This document shows, one piece after another, positions 24,047-36,262 of a stretch of DNA of 64,000 nt. The stretch comes from Motacilla alba alba (taxonomy: Eukaryota > Chordata > Aves > Passeriformes > Motacillidae), in contig NC_052045.1 in NCBI RefSeq assembly GCF_015832195.1, positions 2,046,001-2,110,000 of the forward strand, given 5' to 3'. The notes below the pieces were generated by a model, which was not told where the DNA came from, searched no databases, and was given only the letters and a program-made list of their open reading frames with translations. Both the position numbers and the translations under genes were made by a program. Within the stretch, counting starts at the first letter, position 1. The number at the start of each line of letters is the position of its first letter.

Positions 24047-27000
24047 AGCAAGGAGATCAGTTATCCTTTTCTGTAGGAATAACTTGTAGGCATTATTAAG
24101 AAATTAATAAGAGCTCAAGGTCTTTTAGGCAAGAGAAGATTGAATGATACCCTTTTCATTTTGGATTACAGTAATTTATGTAGTGTCAGACCTGACAGCA
24201 TGGGCTGTCAAACTTACTATCTCAGGTAGCTCACTTTTAATTTAAGATAAATTCTTTGAGGTTGAATCATAAGGTCTTTGTTCTTACATGACTTGGATTT
24301 TGTGCTGGGATTCCAGCACTTTGTCAATGTTTTTAGACTTCTGATTGAGTCATTTTTACCTTCATTTATACTTATCTTTTCATGAAGTATTTCCCCTCTA
24401 TTTGATTAAATATGCTCAGCCATGTTCATTAAATATGAGAAAATTTCTAGATGTTTCTCACCATTATGAAAATAAAATACTAGATTATTATATTTAAAGA
24501 CTAGATTAAAAAAATTAACAATTGAGGGGAAAAATTATCAATAATTTTTTTTTGTCCTCTTCACTGCTAGACAGGCACAAAAAATTCTGAATATTTTACT
24601 TTGTTACCCTATTTTCATATGGGTTATATATATATTTATTTTTTACCTTTTTTTTTTTTGTGAGCTGAAATAAATTGTTCCGAATGTCCTTCTGTTTAGA
24701 AAAATAATGGGCAAAACTTCAGTATGGTTTAAGTCCTATGAGTTTTCACATGGAGGTATGAATATTAACAATGCTGAGAAAGTGCTCAGCAAAACCAGAA
24801 GTTTGATATGCAGAAACTGAAAAGCCCATGCTTGCATCACAGTGACTGTGTGCAGCAGAGCTCCTTAATCAGCCCAAACTCTCAGCGTTTGAAATTTGTT
24901 GTCCTTAGTGCTTATGTTTTGCTCAACTTTCCGCTGGTTATCACAAAATAAGCTTCAATGTGCTGAAGCAGTCGTTGTGTGAGGCTCCAGCTGGAGTAAC
25001 TTTATTCCAGAGTGCAGAAGTGAGCTCTGCAGTCCTGACCTGAGGCTGGGAGATGCCACCTGTGGATTGTCACAGAAAATGCAATGAAGTCCCCTGAAGT
25101 TTGCTCTGTGTGTTCAGGACAGAGCTGTACTGCTCTTAATTCTTGGTTTCAGTCACCAGCAGTGTCCCTGGAAGGGTTTGCAGATCATCAGGGGACCAAA
25201 CCCCCAGGATCTGCTGCAGCACCACGGGAGGGTGAGGGATGGAGTGCGACCCAGCTGCTTGTGGAGCTCCTTCCAGTGGTGCACAAGGTGATTTTTTCTG
25301 CCTTCCTTCAGAAAGGTTCCACTTTTAGTCTTGAAGTAAAGAGAATAGCTGTTGCAAGATCACACAGAAATTTAAAACCTACTTTTCTGCTTAGGCTGTT
25401 TAAGAGAACTTATTTCAAGTAATATTAAGGTGCCTTCTTTTAATAAACAAGTATTTTCATTTCATTCCATTTCCATTTTTCAGTATGCCTCCATTATAAA
25501 GAACTCAAGAAGTCTTTGCTCTGTGTCCAACAGTGATGGCAGCAAGTAAGGACATCAAAAACCTGTCACTCAGCCTGGTACATTAGGTAATGAAATCAGA
25601 AGGCAAGAGACAGGGACTTGGGTGTTTGTCAGCCTCTGACAATTCGAAATCAATAAGAATTTGATCACGTTGAACTATACTCAAAGACCATTTCCTAGCT
25701 GCTTTTCCCTCAGCCTTTCTGCTTCAGCCATATTTTCCTTTACTCCTTAGCTGAAAAAAAAAAAAAAAGGATTTTTGCAGCAGAGGGCACGTTGGTATAA
25801 TTAACCAGGGAGAGTGTATTGAGTGGGATAAAGGTAATGAGGAACAAATTATCTTGTTTATAGCTTCCACTGTCCAAACCCAAATATATTTTAGTGGCAG
25901 GCTTGCCAAGGTAGATTCCTTTCCGTTTCTCAGTGGAGCCTGCCTCATGTGAGGGATCACACTGAGTAAGAGATTGCTTCTGTGAGTAGAGGCAGGTCAA
26001 TAGCACCATTTGGAAAATAGAGGTTGTTTATCAGCTTTTGTGGTACAAGATGCACAAACGCTTTGGGAAATTTGGATAAAACAATGATGGTTATGAAACT
26101 CTAAAGCTTCAGAGTTGAAATATGTAGTAAAACACATGTTAATTCATAAGTTAAATTGTATTTCTTGTGGCTATTGTATGTATTTAGGTATTTGCTCTTT
26201 ATTATTAGAAGTGTCTTGTCAGGGGTATTTCTTTAGGTGTTTTACATATGAGGAGTCCTTAATAATGCATGAAATTAAAAATAATACACCAAACTGCCAA
26301 AATCTGAGAGTCACACAAGACAGGATGCACACAATGTTATCTGTGGTTTTCTAACATTTATTTGATTTTTTTTTAAATGCAATTTGCACATATTGCTGAT
26401 AGGGAAACAAAAATTAACAGCACTCTAAATACAAAAAATAAACATTGCAGGGGGATTTCTAGCAACTGTTTGTAGTATTTTCAATCTCTGTGCTTTTCAG
26501 CCTCTCAAGGAGCTCGTCCATAGTGACCTCAGCTGAACATAGCAGCACTTTCAAAGCAACATTTTCAGAGAGTGAGAACAGAAAGATCTGAGGACATGAA
26601 TTCCTCTGAAAAGCAAAATCTATTTTGATATTAAGTATATTTAACAAGAAATAGACTTGCTGTTTCTTCAAGTTGTTTATAATTAGAAATTACTTCATAT
26701 TTTCACTTTGATGTTCAGCTGAAGAGCAGGACACGTTTCAAACCATGAGTGTTGTTGACTAGAATGATAAAGTTTGATGATGAATGTATTTCATGGCAAG
26801 GTAATATTTTTTAAAAAAAGGAGTTTGGGGAGAATTAATGTTCATTCCATAATTATGTTCCTTCCTGTGAGTCAGGCTTTGGGTGGAAGCAGAACTGTTA
26901 ATGTTGGTGGAAACTTCTGGTTTGCTCAGCAGTACCTGTGTCATGACGAGGTGTGAAGCCATCATCCTTTGGTTTAGCCTAAAAAAGAGGATGCAGGATT

Positions 27001-27593
27001 AAACTTCAGCCTCTTGATTAACAGAATTAATTATGGAAATGAGGATGAGTGAGCCCATTAAAGGGAACCTTTGCTCTCTGTGGAAGCAACTGCACTATAG
27101 GCTCACTTTGTTGAGATAAAAAAATGTTCCCATCTGTTTTGCTGATGTGAGGACAGCTGCAAAGTCCCCCAAAGGGAGGGAGCAGTTACAGAGCGCTGAA
27201 ATCATGGAGCTGCAGGTTTGGTGCCCAGCCTTGCTGGTAATTCTGTGAACTTCTGCAAATCAGTCACTGGGAAATGGATTTTGATAGTACAGCTTGTAAG
27301 ATTGCAAGGTCAGACCTGCTTGGGAATTATGGCAATGGTATGGAACGCAGTTCTGCTTTATAAAGAGCAGCCCAGTAAATCCTGATCGGTTTTTTTTCAT
27401 GTGCTCATTTGTTTAGAGTTACTCTCTGGCAAACCTGTTCTATTAGTGGAGGTAATGGAATTAATTTTCTTCTCTCTTCATCAGCTGGCAAGAGGACACT
27501 GGAATTTGTCAAGACTTGACAAGCACTGCTTAGTATTCTATTGTTAAAGGAAAAAATGTGCTTTTCTAATCAAAATTCTTCTTACCTAGGGAT

Positions 27594-27640
27594 GAACCTG
27601 TGGAAGGGGCCTGGAGGTCATGCCAGTCCAACCCAAGATT
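27594..27640 (-). mobile_element. CR1-like scrap
   Basis: The words GGAAGGGGCCTGGAGGTCAT and CAGTCCAACCC match the antisense of a CR1 3' region (the usual GGAAGGGACCTCTGGAGGTC / AGTCCAACCC pattern, recalled from family knowledge). Only about 45 bases are recognisable, so this is tentative. Confidence 0.4.
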
Positions 27641-29511
27641 CACAAACCTGTCGAGTCCATGTTAAGCTCATGTGGGTTTTAAACATTCTAACCCCCTCTG
27701 TGGAACCTGCATTCTTGCTGAGAACAATGCATTACAAAAATCTTACTGTTTTTTGAAAGGCACTTGCCACATTATGAGATCAAATCCTTAATTACTGCGG
27801 TATTCAGCAATTTTTTTTTGAAGTAGTTTCTTTGAAAGAACTATTTCAGAACAAATATGTCAAGCAAATAGGCTTCTAACTGAGGCCTGGTTTGATGTTT
27901 CAGTCATTCACTGTCACTGCTGAACCTTGATGAGAAAGCCTTTCTTTTATTGTTCTTCACAAATAAACTAAAATAACATGTTTAAAGTGGTTCAGCTGTG
28001 AAGTAATGCAAGTGAGTTTAGATTCAGTGTTGTGGGAATATCAGAATCGGTAATTGTAAAATATGTTTTAGTTCAGCAGTTGTTGAGTTTGCACTGTTAC
28101 AAAAGTTGTTGATTAGAGAGGGATTGGATCCCCAGGTGCTCTTTTCTGGCATATGATCACTCAGGACAGCAAAAATACAGCAAGGTGTTGGTTAAGGATA
28201 TGGTCCTCCAAAATGGTAGTTTCTAACTTCTGTAACGCTGAAACCAGCTGCATTGAATTTCTGCTACAGAATGTGGTGGAAAATAAGATGCAAATGAAAA
28301 CCTAAGGTGGTGACTTGAGTGAATTAAGGGGCTTGTTGTTGCCCAAGATTACAATAATTGTGTTGTTCTCAGCAAAATCTTTTCTAAGCCAACAGCAGTA
28401 CAAATGTTTCTGGAACATCACTTCTCTTTTTCCTTAAAAAAAAAAAAAAATCCAAAGAACTTGGTGATTTTGCCTCCTCTTTGGGGATGAAATTATTTCC
28501 TTGACAGTTGGCAAAGGCAGAAGATTCACAAGTCTCAGCAACTGTTTTCCTGGTGGAAAAATCTAAGTGAAATGATGAGAACATCTGGCAGAGCTCTTAA
28601 ATAAAACAGTACTTTGAAACAGAACTGAGTCAGTGTATCCTAGGACATTACATCAGTGACATTAGAACAATTAATATTCAAGACGTGCTTAATCATAATT
28701 ACACTCCACAGATGTTCCACGGGAAAAAGTGGAACACTGTGCTTTCAGGTTGAGCTCCCATGCAGGCAGACTAATACAGTGGCACTTTACTTTGTCCCTA
28801 TAAAAAATATTAACAAGATTGACTGTTAAACCCAAATTATGCATGAGAATCTCAGCAGCAGCACTCAGCCAGCAGTGGGGATTGTGTAAACAGTGAATAT
28901 ATTCTTTTACTGACTGCATTAGGCTGAGAAATTCTGCACGTGGTGGCACATCCCTGACAAACCCTTTGTGCTCGAGCCGGGTCTGATGTGAGGATAATGA
29001 AAGAAATCGAGGCTCTCCAGGCTGAGGGAGGTGTCCTGATGCTTTTAGCATTAATCTCTGCATTGGTTTTTTGGAACCTCTGTAGCATTCACTTGACACC
29101 AACTGAAATCAAGAATGTGGCTGCTTCGGTGGGAAAATGACTCCCCAGTAATGGAGGCAGTGGGAAAAAAAATGGGATATTAGTAGCCTATTAAAAATTA
29201 ACCGTATTTAATGGTGCCTTGGAGGTAGAGGCAAGGTTGAACAGGAAACCCTGGGGACACTTCCTAGCCTTCAGTACTTGAATTAGCAATTTTAACACCA
29301 TTTTTAGCAGTGAAAGAATTTGGTTTGTGTTAGGTGGTTATGAGCTGGGTATAATTCAGCTAAGAATGCAGGATATATGTCATTTAAGACAGCTGTGAGA
29401 AATCATTACAACTTAGTGTTGAAAAGGGGCAGTTACCAGATCAAAACATGTATAGGCACCTATATTATTGAAGACAAAGATTTTTGTGCCTTCATATCTC
29501 CTGTTCTCAAG

Positions 29512-29682
29512 AATTTATATTTTATGAGATAAAAAATTCTCAATTAACAGAGTATCAAGCAATATCCATTTCTCCTTCTAAGAAAAAAGAAGTCAGTCAG
29601 TATTTTTGTTGCTTGCTGAGGTCAAAAGTACAGCTACCACTCTGGATGAAAAAACAACTTCCTGAGGTCCCTTGGGAATCCT
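29512..29682 (+). CDS. Weak exon-like open segment
   Basis: The acceptor-like TCTCCTGTTCTCAAG precedes 171 nt open in one frame, and TCCT/gtaagtg follows. It is unusually stop-free for such AT-rich DNA. The translation includes EYQAISISPSKKKEVSQYF and no recognised motif. It enters and leaves in phase 1, which does not fit between the phase-2 exons at 14690 and 40693 unless an unseen exon converts the phase. The last exon base before the donor is T, not the usual G. Chance or a decayed element is as likely as a gene. Confidence 0.18.
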
Positions 29683-30277
29683 GTAAGTGAGTTGAAGTGC
29701 AACCTTAACTCATCTGAAAACAAAAAGTGCTTTTACAGGAGATCTGCACTTGAGATTTGATTAAGAAAAAAAGGAAATAATGTACTCTGACTCCACCAAG
29801 CTTCCAACGAGGAGCTGCAGTTAACACACTGCTAGCCCCGTTCCACTCCTATTTAGCCACTTGTTAATTGTGAACAAACAGTTACAGTAATTCATGCTTC
29901 ATGGGTAAAATTTATGGGCATAGACATTTAAAGTCCAAGAGTGAAATGTACTTCTGAGTTCCAAGAAATGAGGATAAATTATTAAAAACTCCTGATTCCA
30001 AACAACTGAAAATGTGTCCAGTACTACTAATTAAAATTACTCAGCTGAGCATCTGATTTTAATTAACTGAATGAGGTTGTGATGGATGTGGTGTTTGTCA
30101 TTTTGTCACATTTTTCATATTTAATGAAACTTCATGTTTGCTCTCTCAAACTGTGAGAAAAAGAAGTGTTCTATTATTTAAATAAATATCTCTAAACACA
30201 CCTTTAAATAGATATTTCTAAAACCCCTGTAAATATACAAGTGGTTTTTTCACAAAACTGAAGTGTTGACTGCATAG

Positions 30278-30318
30278 AGGATTCCTTAAAGGAATCCTTT
30301 GGGTTTAAAAACCCAAAG
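30278..30318. repeat. Two back-to-back perfect hairpins
   Basis: AGGATTCC-TTAAA-GGAATCCT (30278-30298) is an 8-bp perfect stem with a 5-base loop. It overlaps by two bases a second inverted repeat, CTTTGGGTTT-AA-AAACCCAAAG (30297-30318), a 10-bp perfect stem with a 2-base loop. No transposon family, tRNA or microRNA-length foldback was recognised. The short stems make a microRNA precursor unlikely. Confidence 0.85.
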
Positions 30319-31330
30319 AATTAGGAAGGTGGTATTTCAGCAGATCAATGTGTTTTACTTTCAATCCCCAAAGCCTCAGGGGTGTACAGTGTAACTTATC
30401 TGCTAGCAATACTGTTTAAGGGGTAGCTATTTTCATATACTTGGTGATTTGTGTTTCATTTGGCTCACTATTGAACTAAAATGATATTTACACCCCTACC
30501 CAGACAGGGATTTCTGAGTAAATTATTTCTTTCTTAATTTTTTACCTAAGATTTATCGATCAGCTTCATGCTGGAATGATGGGAGAGAGGAAGAGAGAAT
30601 GGAAAGAAGTATTTCCTCCTTTAACTTTTATTTCTTTTACCTAGCAGTTACTAAACTATGTTTATGCAGAAAATGTTGTGCAACACTGTTTAGTTCTGCT
30701 GACTGTGGTTTATAGAAAGGCACTAAAAGCAGCAGGAGTTTCCTCATTCCCCTCTCCTCATGCAGACAGCCTTGTGGGGCTTCTCTTTGACTGAAACGAT
30801 GTGAATTAGGGTTTTGTGGGGTTGGTTTGCATTTCAGATGTCTCCAGCTTCTTTCTCTCATCACTTTTAAGGCCAGAGAACAAAACCAGTCATTTTCAGA
30901 ATTGCTGGTTTTGGAGGGGCTGAGCTGGTATTAGTGGGGTGGTTTTCCACAAGCTGCTGGGTGCTTTCAGTCCCACCAAGCTGATCTGCTCAGCTTTCTG
31001 CTCACAGCACCCTGGGACTCCATTTCAGGGATAAATCCTGAGGAAATCATCCTGGACAGGGCTCCTGTCCCAGGTACTGCTGCCATCCAGTGTGATCTGT
31101 AGGAAAAGGCTGTCTTGGACAGTAAGCTCAGCCTAAGCCCATGGTTGAGCACTTGGCAGGTGATTTTAGGCTGGAGTATCTTTAATTTGATCCAAAAGCT
31201 TATCTGGCCTGCTCTCAGGTGATAACAGGAATCAAGGTTAGTGAGTTTTCTCTCCTCTGCAGGTCAGGGCAGGGCAGGAATCTCTGAGGCTGAATTGGTT
31301 TTCAGAGGTGCTTTTTAATACTTATTTCAG

Positions 31331-31424
31331 TAGCATTTCAATGTAAACTCTTATTCACAAAAGAAGGAAATAAAAGCCCAGATGTGCCAAAATTCAGATG
31401 TGGGTTGTCATGCTTGTCAGCCAG
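31331..31424 (+). CDS. Weak exon-like open segment
   Basis: A strong acceptor (TTAATACTTATTTCAG) and a strong donor (CCAG/gtaagc) bracket 94 nt. One frame is open (AFQCKLLFTKEGNKSPDVP and on), entering in phase 1 and leaving in phase 2. It would join forward to 40693 and backward to 29512, but that pair then needs another exon to link to 14690. No family is recognised. Splice sites this good with one open frame of three occur by chance in tens of kilobases of intron. Confidence 0.18.
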
Positions 31425-32640
31425 GTAAGCTTGTTGATATCTTGTAAAAAAAACACAGTAGAGAAATGGCACCATTTAGTTTGGAGCTGTCTCCAAACAT
31501 AAAAGTAATGTAATTGGAGTTTAAAATAAGGGGAAAATATGTGTTGTGAGGTAATTGCAACTGGAGATATTTCAGCTGAAGATTTCTGTAATGGTTTTTA
31601 GAAGGCATTTCCTCACTCTGCAAGGTGTGCCTGTGTCTCTGAGACTCTGTTGCATAAGATTCCACACCTCCCCTTCCCGGGCTATATGACAGGGACAGTA
31701 ATTAGCACTAAACTCCAAGGCAATTTATTTTCATGGAATTAATAATAATGAAGATAATTTCATTTTTGAGGGCAGCTCTGTGAAAAGCCATCGCAGATCT
31801 CTGTGTGGAGATCTTGATTATCCAGTGAAGAGGAGCTATTCACAGGAGGGAGCATTAGCACAGCCACATTCCGCTAAAAACACTCTTAGTCTTGCCAAGT
31901 TTCTGGGCACAAAATGATATGCATGCTGTGCTGATGTTATTAGTTTCCATCCTTCAAGCTGCTGCAGTCCCCTCTGTATAAATCTATCCTGAAGAATCTT
32001 TATATGCCAAGGAATATGATCCCTAACCACTTTAAAGTGTGATGCATTTAGAAGAATGCAAAAAACAAAGTGTGTTAAAATCCAGAAAAGGAGACTGGGC
32101 AGATGCCTATTGGAATTATTTCTGTTTCCTATCTGTGAAAATTGAATTGACTGACAGTAGAAAGAAATATTTAACTGGTTTTATTGTATTAACTTTTATT
32201 TAGTTTGCTTGTCTTTAAATTCTATGGGCTCCATAATCGAAATCTTGAAGTGAAAAGCATCTTGAGACATTATGGGGTGAATGTATAAATTTTAAACCGA
32301 TTTGAAGAAATATTGCTCTTGTTTTCTTTCAAAGCAAAATATTATGTGGCCCATAATGTCATTGCAACATGTAAAAATAAATCCCTGTATTAAATTGGTA
32401 GGCTGACAGGCCTTTTAGTTCATGAATTTGTGGTGCCTGAATGCCTTCCTGAACAGAACATATTGGATCAGACATATTTGGAGAGTCTGTTTTGCAGCCC
32501 GAGCTCTGAAACCATCCCCTCAGAGGGAAGTGAGGAGGAAGCTTTGGTCTCCTCCATTTATTATTCCAGAGCAGCCAAAGTGCAGCCTCGCAGTTCTCAT
32601 GTCATCCCTGTGTTAAAGGAATGCACACGGGTGTGAATAT

Positions 32641-32685
32641 CATCCATGGATGTAAATGTCATCAATGACATTTGCATATTGATGA
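32641..32685. promoter_or_regulatory. Palindrome plus octamer flanked by inverted repeats
   Basis: CATCCATGGATG (32641-32652) is a perfect 12-bp palindrome. Just downstream the POU-factor octamer ATTTGCAT (32670-32677) is bracketed by TCATCAAT (32659-32666) and its exact reverse complement ATTGATGA (32678-32685). An ATTGG (reverse CCAAT) lies about ten bases further on. Such a compact symmetrical cluster in unique intronic DNA is what an enhancer core or conserved noncoding element can look like. Function is inferred. Confidence 0.35.
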
Positions 32686-32886
32686 GAATGATTGGTCAGT
32701 GGAAGGTAAAATATTCATGAATGCTTGTTGAAAGATTATTGTTGATCATCAGGTTTTAGTGACGAAATGCACCAGCTCTGGCACAGGGTATTTCCAAAGT
32801 TTAAGTGACTTATTTTACTGCTTTTCCATTTACAGCTTTTTTTTCATTTTTTTAAATATTTTTTTAAACCTTTCTTTCTTCTGCAG

Positions 32887-32991
32887 AGTCACCAGATGGA
32901 ACTGGATCATTGTCTAGGTCTTAGGAGTGACATGAGGAATCCTAAACCACTCCAGATTGTTGCAGGTGTGACTACCCTGATCCTGATGAAG
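32887..32991 (+). CDS. Exon-like segment, possible poison or noncoding exon
   Basis: A long pyrimidine tract ending CTTTCTTCTGCAG and a consensus donor (ATGAAG/gtaagt) make this one of the best-formed splice-site pairs in the window. The 105 nt are open only in frame 1, giving HQMELDHCLGLRSDMR and then NPKPLQIVAGVTTLILMK, which I do not recognise. The frame demanded by the flanking chain (phase 2 entry) meets a TAG after nine codons. If spliced into that transcript it would end translation early. Alternatives are an exon of a long noncoding RNA, an alternative first exon, or chance. Confidence 0.3.
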
Positions 32992-33941
32992 GTAAGTGGT
33001 GGAAAAATGGAAGCTGCAGGCAAAAAAAAAAAAAAAAATCCTCTATCCAGCTAAACAGGTTAGCAGAAGAGAAGACAGTTTTGTTCCCATTGCTCACGTT
33101 TTATTCATGCATCCAGAAAAGTTAATGGTCAGGATATGTAGCTGCACATTTGACATGTTTCACTTGTTTATTATAAATTTAATGTGACTAAACTTTGTTA
33201 TCTTCTACTTGAGAATGCCTCTGGTATGTGATTCATTTTGATTACTTGGTACAAAAGTTTCTGGTAATATAACCCCCATTCCTCATTGTCCCAGATTCTC
33301 ATTGATACAAATTTCTTGTATCATGAATTTTGTACAGATTCCTGACAAGGTCCCCTATGTCACAGAGCTTGTTAAGGTCTGTGCTGCTCCATGTGGTACA
33401 TCTAAAATCAATTTCAGTCTCATTTGACCACTGTGCAGATGGAACATTATTCATGCATTAGACTTTCTAAGTGGGGTAGAACAGAACCTTACATTTATTC
33501 CTTACAATTGTATCTGCATTTTTGTATTATATATGGTTCAGTAACCTTTTGTGGAAGACCAGAAGATGCCTCTGGAGGCAACACAATGTGCATCAGAACT
33601 GATTTATACTCTAACATCTGTCAACTTTTCCCTAGGACCTAGTTGTGCCAGGATACACATGTCATCTTTTCCAATGGCTTATCCAAAGGCAGGCTGCCTG
33701 TGGAAAGAGGTCTAGCACAGGAACGAGTCTGATCCTGCCTGCTGCCATTTTTCCAAGGAATACTCTTCAATGTGCATTTTTTTTTGTTCAGGGCTTTGTA
33801 GCTTGCAGTTTAGAGAGCATTTTGCCCACAGGGTTAGCATTTTTATTAATTAACTTCTGAAAATGGGGCACAGAAATGCTGTTGGAAAGTGTGGAAAGTA
33901 CACATGCAAAGAACTTTGAAAATATTCCAAATAACTTAATT

Positions 33942-34260
33942 TTCCTTTTCCTTTCCTTTTTTCCTTTCCTTTTTTCCTTTCCTTTTTTCCTTTCCTTTTT
34001 TCCTTTCCTTTTTTCTTTTCCTTTTTTCCTTTCCTTTTTTCTTTTCCTTTTTTCTTTTCCTTTTTTCCTTTCCTTTTTTCCTTTCCTTTTTTCCTTTCCC
34101 CTTTCCTTTCCTTTCCTTTCCTTTCCTTTCCTTTCCTTTCCTTTCCTTTCCTTTCCTTTCCTTTCCTTTCCTTTCCTTTCCTTTCCTTTCCTTTCCTTTC
34201 CTTTCCTTTCCTTTCCTTTCCTTTCCTTTCCTTTCCTTTCCTTTCCTTTCCTTTCCTTTC
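33942..34260. repeat. TTTCC satellite-like array, pyrimidine-only plus strand
   Basis: About 320 bases of only T and C. The first half (to about 34100) is an irregular, roughly 13-base pattern of TTTCC and TTTTTTCC. The second half (34101-34260) is about 32 perfect CTTTC pentamers. The minus strand is all purine and translates as Lys/Glu/Arg/Gly repeats in all frames, which explains the very long open frames (up to 227 codons) over it. Mirror-symmetric pyrimidine tracts can form triplex (H-DNA), stall replication and vary in length. Confidence 0.95.
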
Positions 34261-36135
34261 CGAATTTCCCTTTCCAACTTTCCTTCTGAAATGTAAACAA
34301 AAATATCCTCCACCCAGCATCCTTATGTCCCTGAGTCTCCCAGCAGCACACAGAAGAGCTCAGAAAACCCAATGTATTTTTCAGCAGCGGACTGGAAATG
34401 GATCTGGAGAATCTCATGTGAACATTTAGCCCACATGGATCCCGCGTGCCTCCATCACTTTGGATAACCATTACTGAGTGCCAGGTGAGTGACAGTCAGG
34501 CACTCAGAGGAGTCACCCAAAGTCTAAAAGATTTAAAAGATTTACCACTTATTCCCCCTCCCAGTTTTATATCCATCACCCTTTTATTCTCGGGTTGTTT
34601 TCTTACTCTGAATTGAAGTAGAATTTCCATCCTAACTTCAGAATCCTTCCTTAGCAAACGCCAAATCCTAAAGCACCCTCTACTATAAAATACCCACATT
34701 TTAGACAGGAAACTGGAAAATTGATCAGATCCACAGATGTTCCTTTACAAAGGAACTTTTCCCAATATTAAAAACATAAACGGCGATTTCCTCCTGCAGA
34801 GTGTATTTGTACCAACATAATTAATTTAATATCTGCAATATTACATAACCTGTTTTCAGTTCTGTTGCCTGTGAGCATGATGTAAATATGAGCATTTTGT
34901 CATATTGTCCTTTTTTTGTGCTTCAGGTAACCAACCACCAGCTAAGGTGTAGCAGTTCTGAATTAAGTGTGTAAATGAGCAGAAATTTTCCCATTTCTTG
35001 CATTCCAGTTTTGTATTATAATTACAAAAAAATATAATTTAACATAGAGGAGTCTGTTATATATATTTTAGGAGCCTAAAATGCATATTTTTCCTGTTTG
35101 TAAGTCGATATACAAACTGTAAAATGACATTTTATTAAAATTTTCAATTTAAAATATTTTGGTTAATAATAGATAGACCAAATAATATTTTTAGGGCTGT
35201 CCATAATGCATGCATGCACACAAAGTAAAAATTAATAAGAAACTGTAATTTAAGCTGAGCATGACTGCAGTTGTCTTCACAGATTTTAAGTCTGCACCAT
35301 GTTTTGTGTCTTTTTGAGATGCCTGGCTTTACTGCTTCTGTGTTGATTCAGCTTAGCAGATTGGCTTCTGTGTTAGAATGATTTAGGATGCTATATTCTT
35401 TATTTTCCAGTTTAGCTCTCTCTTGTTTGTGAAAACACTCTGTGTAATTGCAGGGCAGGTCTTTATGGGTTAACTAGGCACAGCTCTATTTTAGGGATTG
35501 AACAGAATGCTGAAGTGGAACAGTTCTGTGCTTATGGCAGGATTTGAGGTGAAACTCCTGTTCCACCTGGGTTGCACTGGCTGTTCAGGGGACAGATCAT
35601 CTCACTGCCTTCTGTGCCCTCAATAATCTAATATTCATCAGTCCATGGGAAGAAATCTGATCTAAAGAGATAATTAGCTTAATTAGTGCAGCCATCTAGA
35701 ATGGGAGGCCTGGCTTCAGTCTCATGTAAAGCAGAGTAAATGCAAAAGAAGGAGCTGAGTTTCCTGCAATAGAAAGGGTCCAGGACTTGGCACCTTCCTC
35801 TGGAATATGGCAGGGTGAGTGATGGGAGCCTGGACAAGCCTTTTTCTCAGGAATTCTTGGTTTTCTCTGTGCAAATCTTCACTGTGGTGCTTAAAAACCA
35901 ACGTGGCAGCAGTTACCAACAGCACTGCCGTGAGGTTTTTCAGTTTGTGCTTGCTCCCATGGCCTCTGTGATGGAGTTTCCAAAAACTTGCACGATATAA
36001 AAATTTTGTCAGCAGCATCCTTTAGCAGATCGACCAAGTTTATTCATGGCCATTCTTTAATGCTTATTCGTTTTGGAAATGTTAGAACACAGGGACGTGG
36101 CGGGACCTTTGATGGAATCAAAATGAAACAAGCTT

Positions 36136-36262
36136 ATGGAATAATTTACGATGGAAAAGACCTCCAAGATAAGTCCAACCTTTGAATAGGTTCAGTTGAC
36201 ATGGTGATGTTTACCCAGCTAAACCATTGCACTAAATGCTATGTCCAGCTAAGTCATTTTGT
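36136..36262 (-). mobile_element. CR1 LINE 3' fragment
   Basis: The plus strand reads GGAATAATTTACGATGGAAA, then AGACCTCC, AGTCCAACC, CTAAACCATTGCACTAAATG and TGTCCAG. This follows the antisense of the avian CR1 3' end closely (GGAAAAGACCT, AGTCCAACC and the ACTAAACCATG / CTAAG blocks, from family knowledge). Sense orientation is therefore minus, with the 3' end at the low coordinate. It is truncated at the 5' end, as most CR1 copies are, and has no coding capacity. This is the best single clue that the host is a bird or other sauropsid. Confidence 0.7.

Noticed and set aside
29512..31424. Idea that 29512-29682 and 31331-31424 are two linked exons leading into 40693
   Set aside because: Their phases do link to each other and to 40693, but not to 14690, and such chains can be assembled from random splice-like sites in this much DNA. 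Kept only as weak features.
33788..34471. Open frames of 125-227 codons rich in Lys, Glu, Arg and Gly (minus) or Phe, Leu, Ser and Pro (plus)
   Set aside because: They are translations of the TTTCC array, open in several frames on both strands at once, with no start context or domain.
34384..34484. Strong acceptor and CCAG/gtgagt donor around a 101-nt segment just after the TTTCC array
   Set aside because: All three frames contain stops, so it is not coding; a noncoding exon cannot be excluded but nothing supports one.
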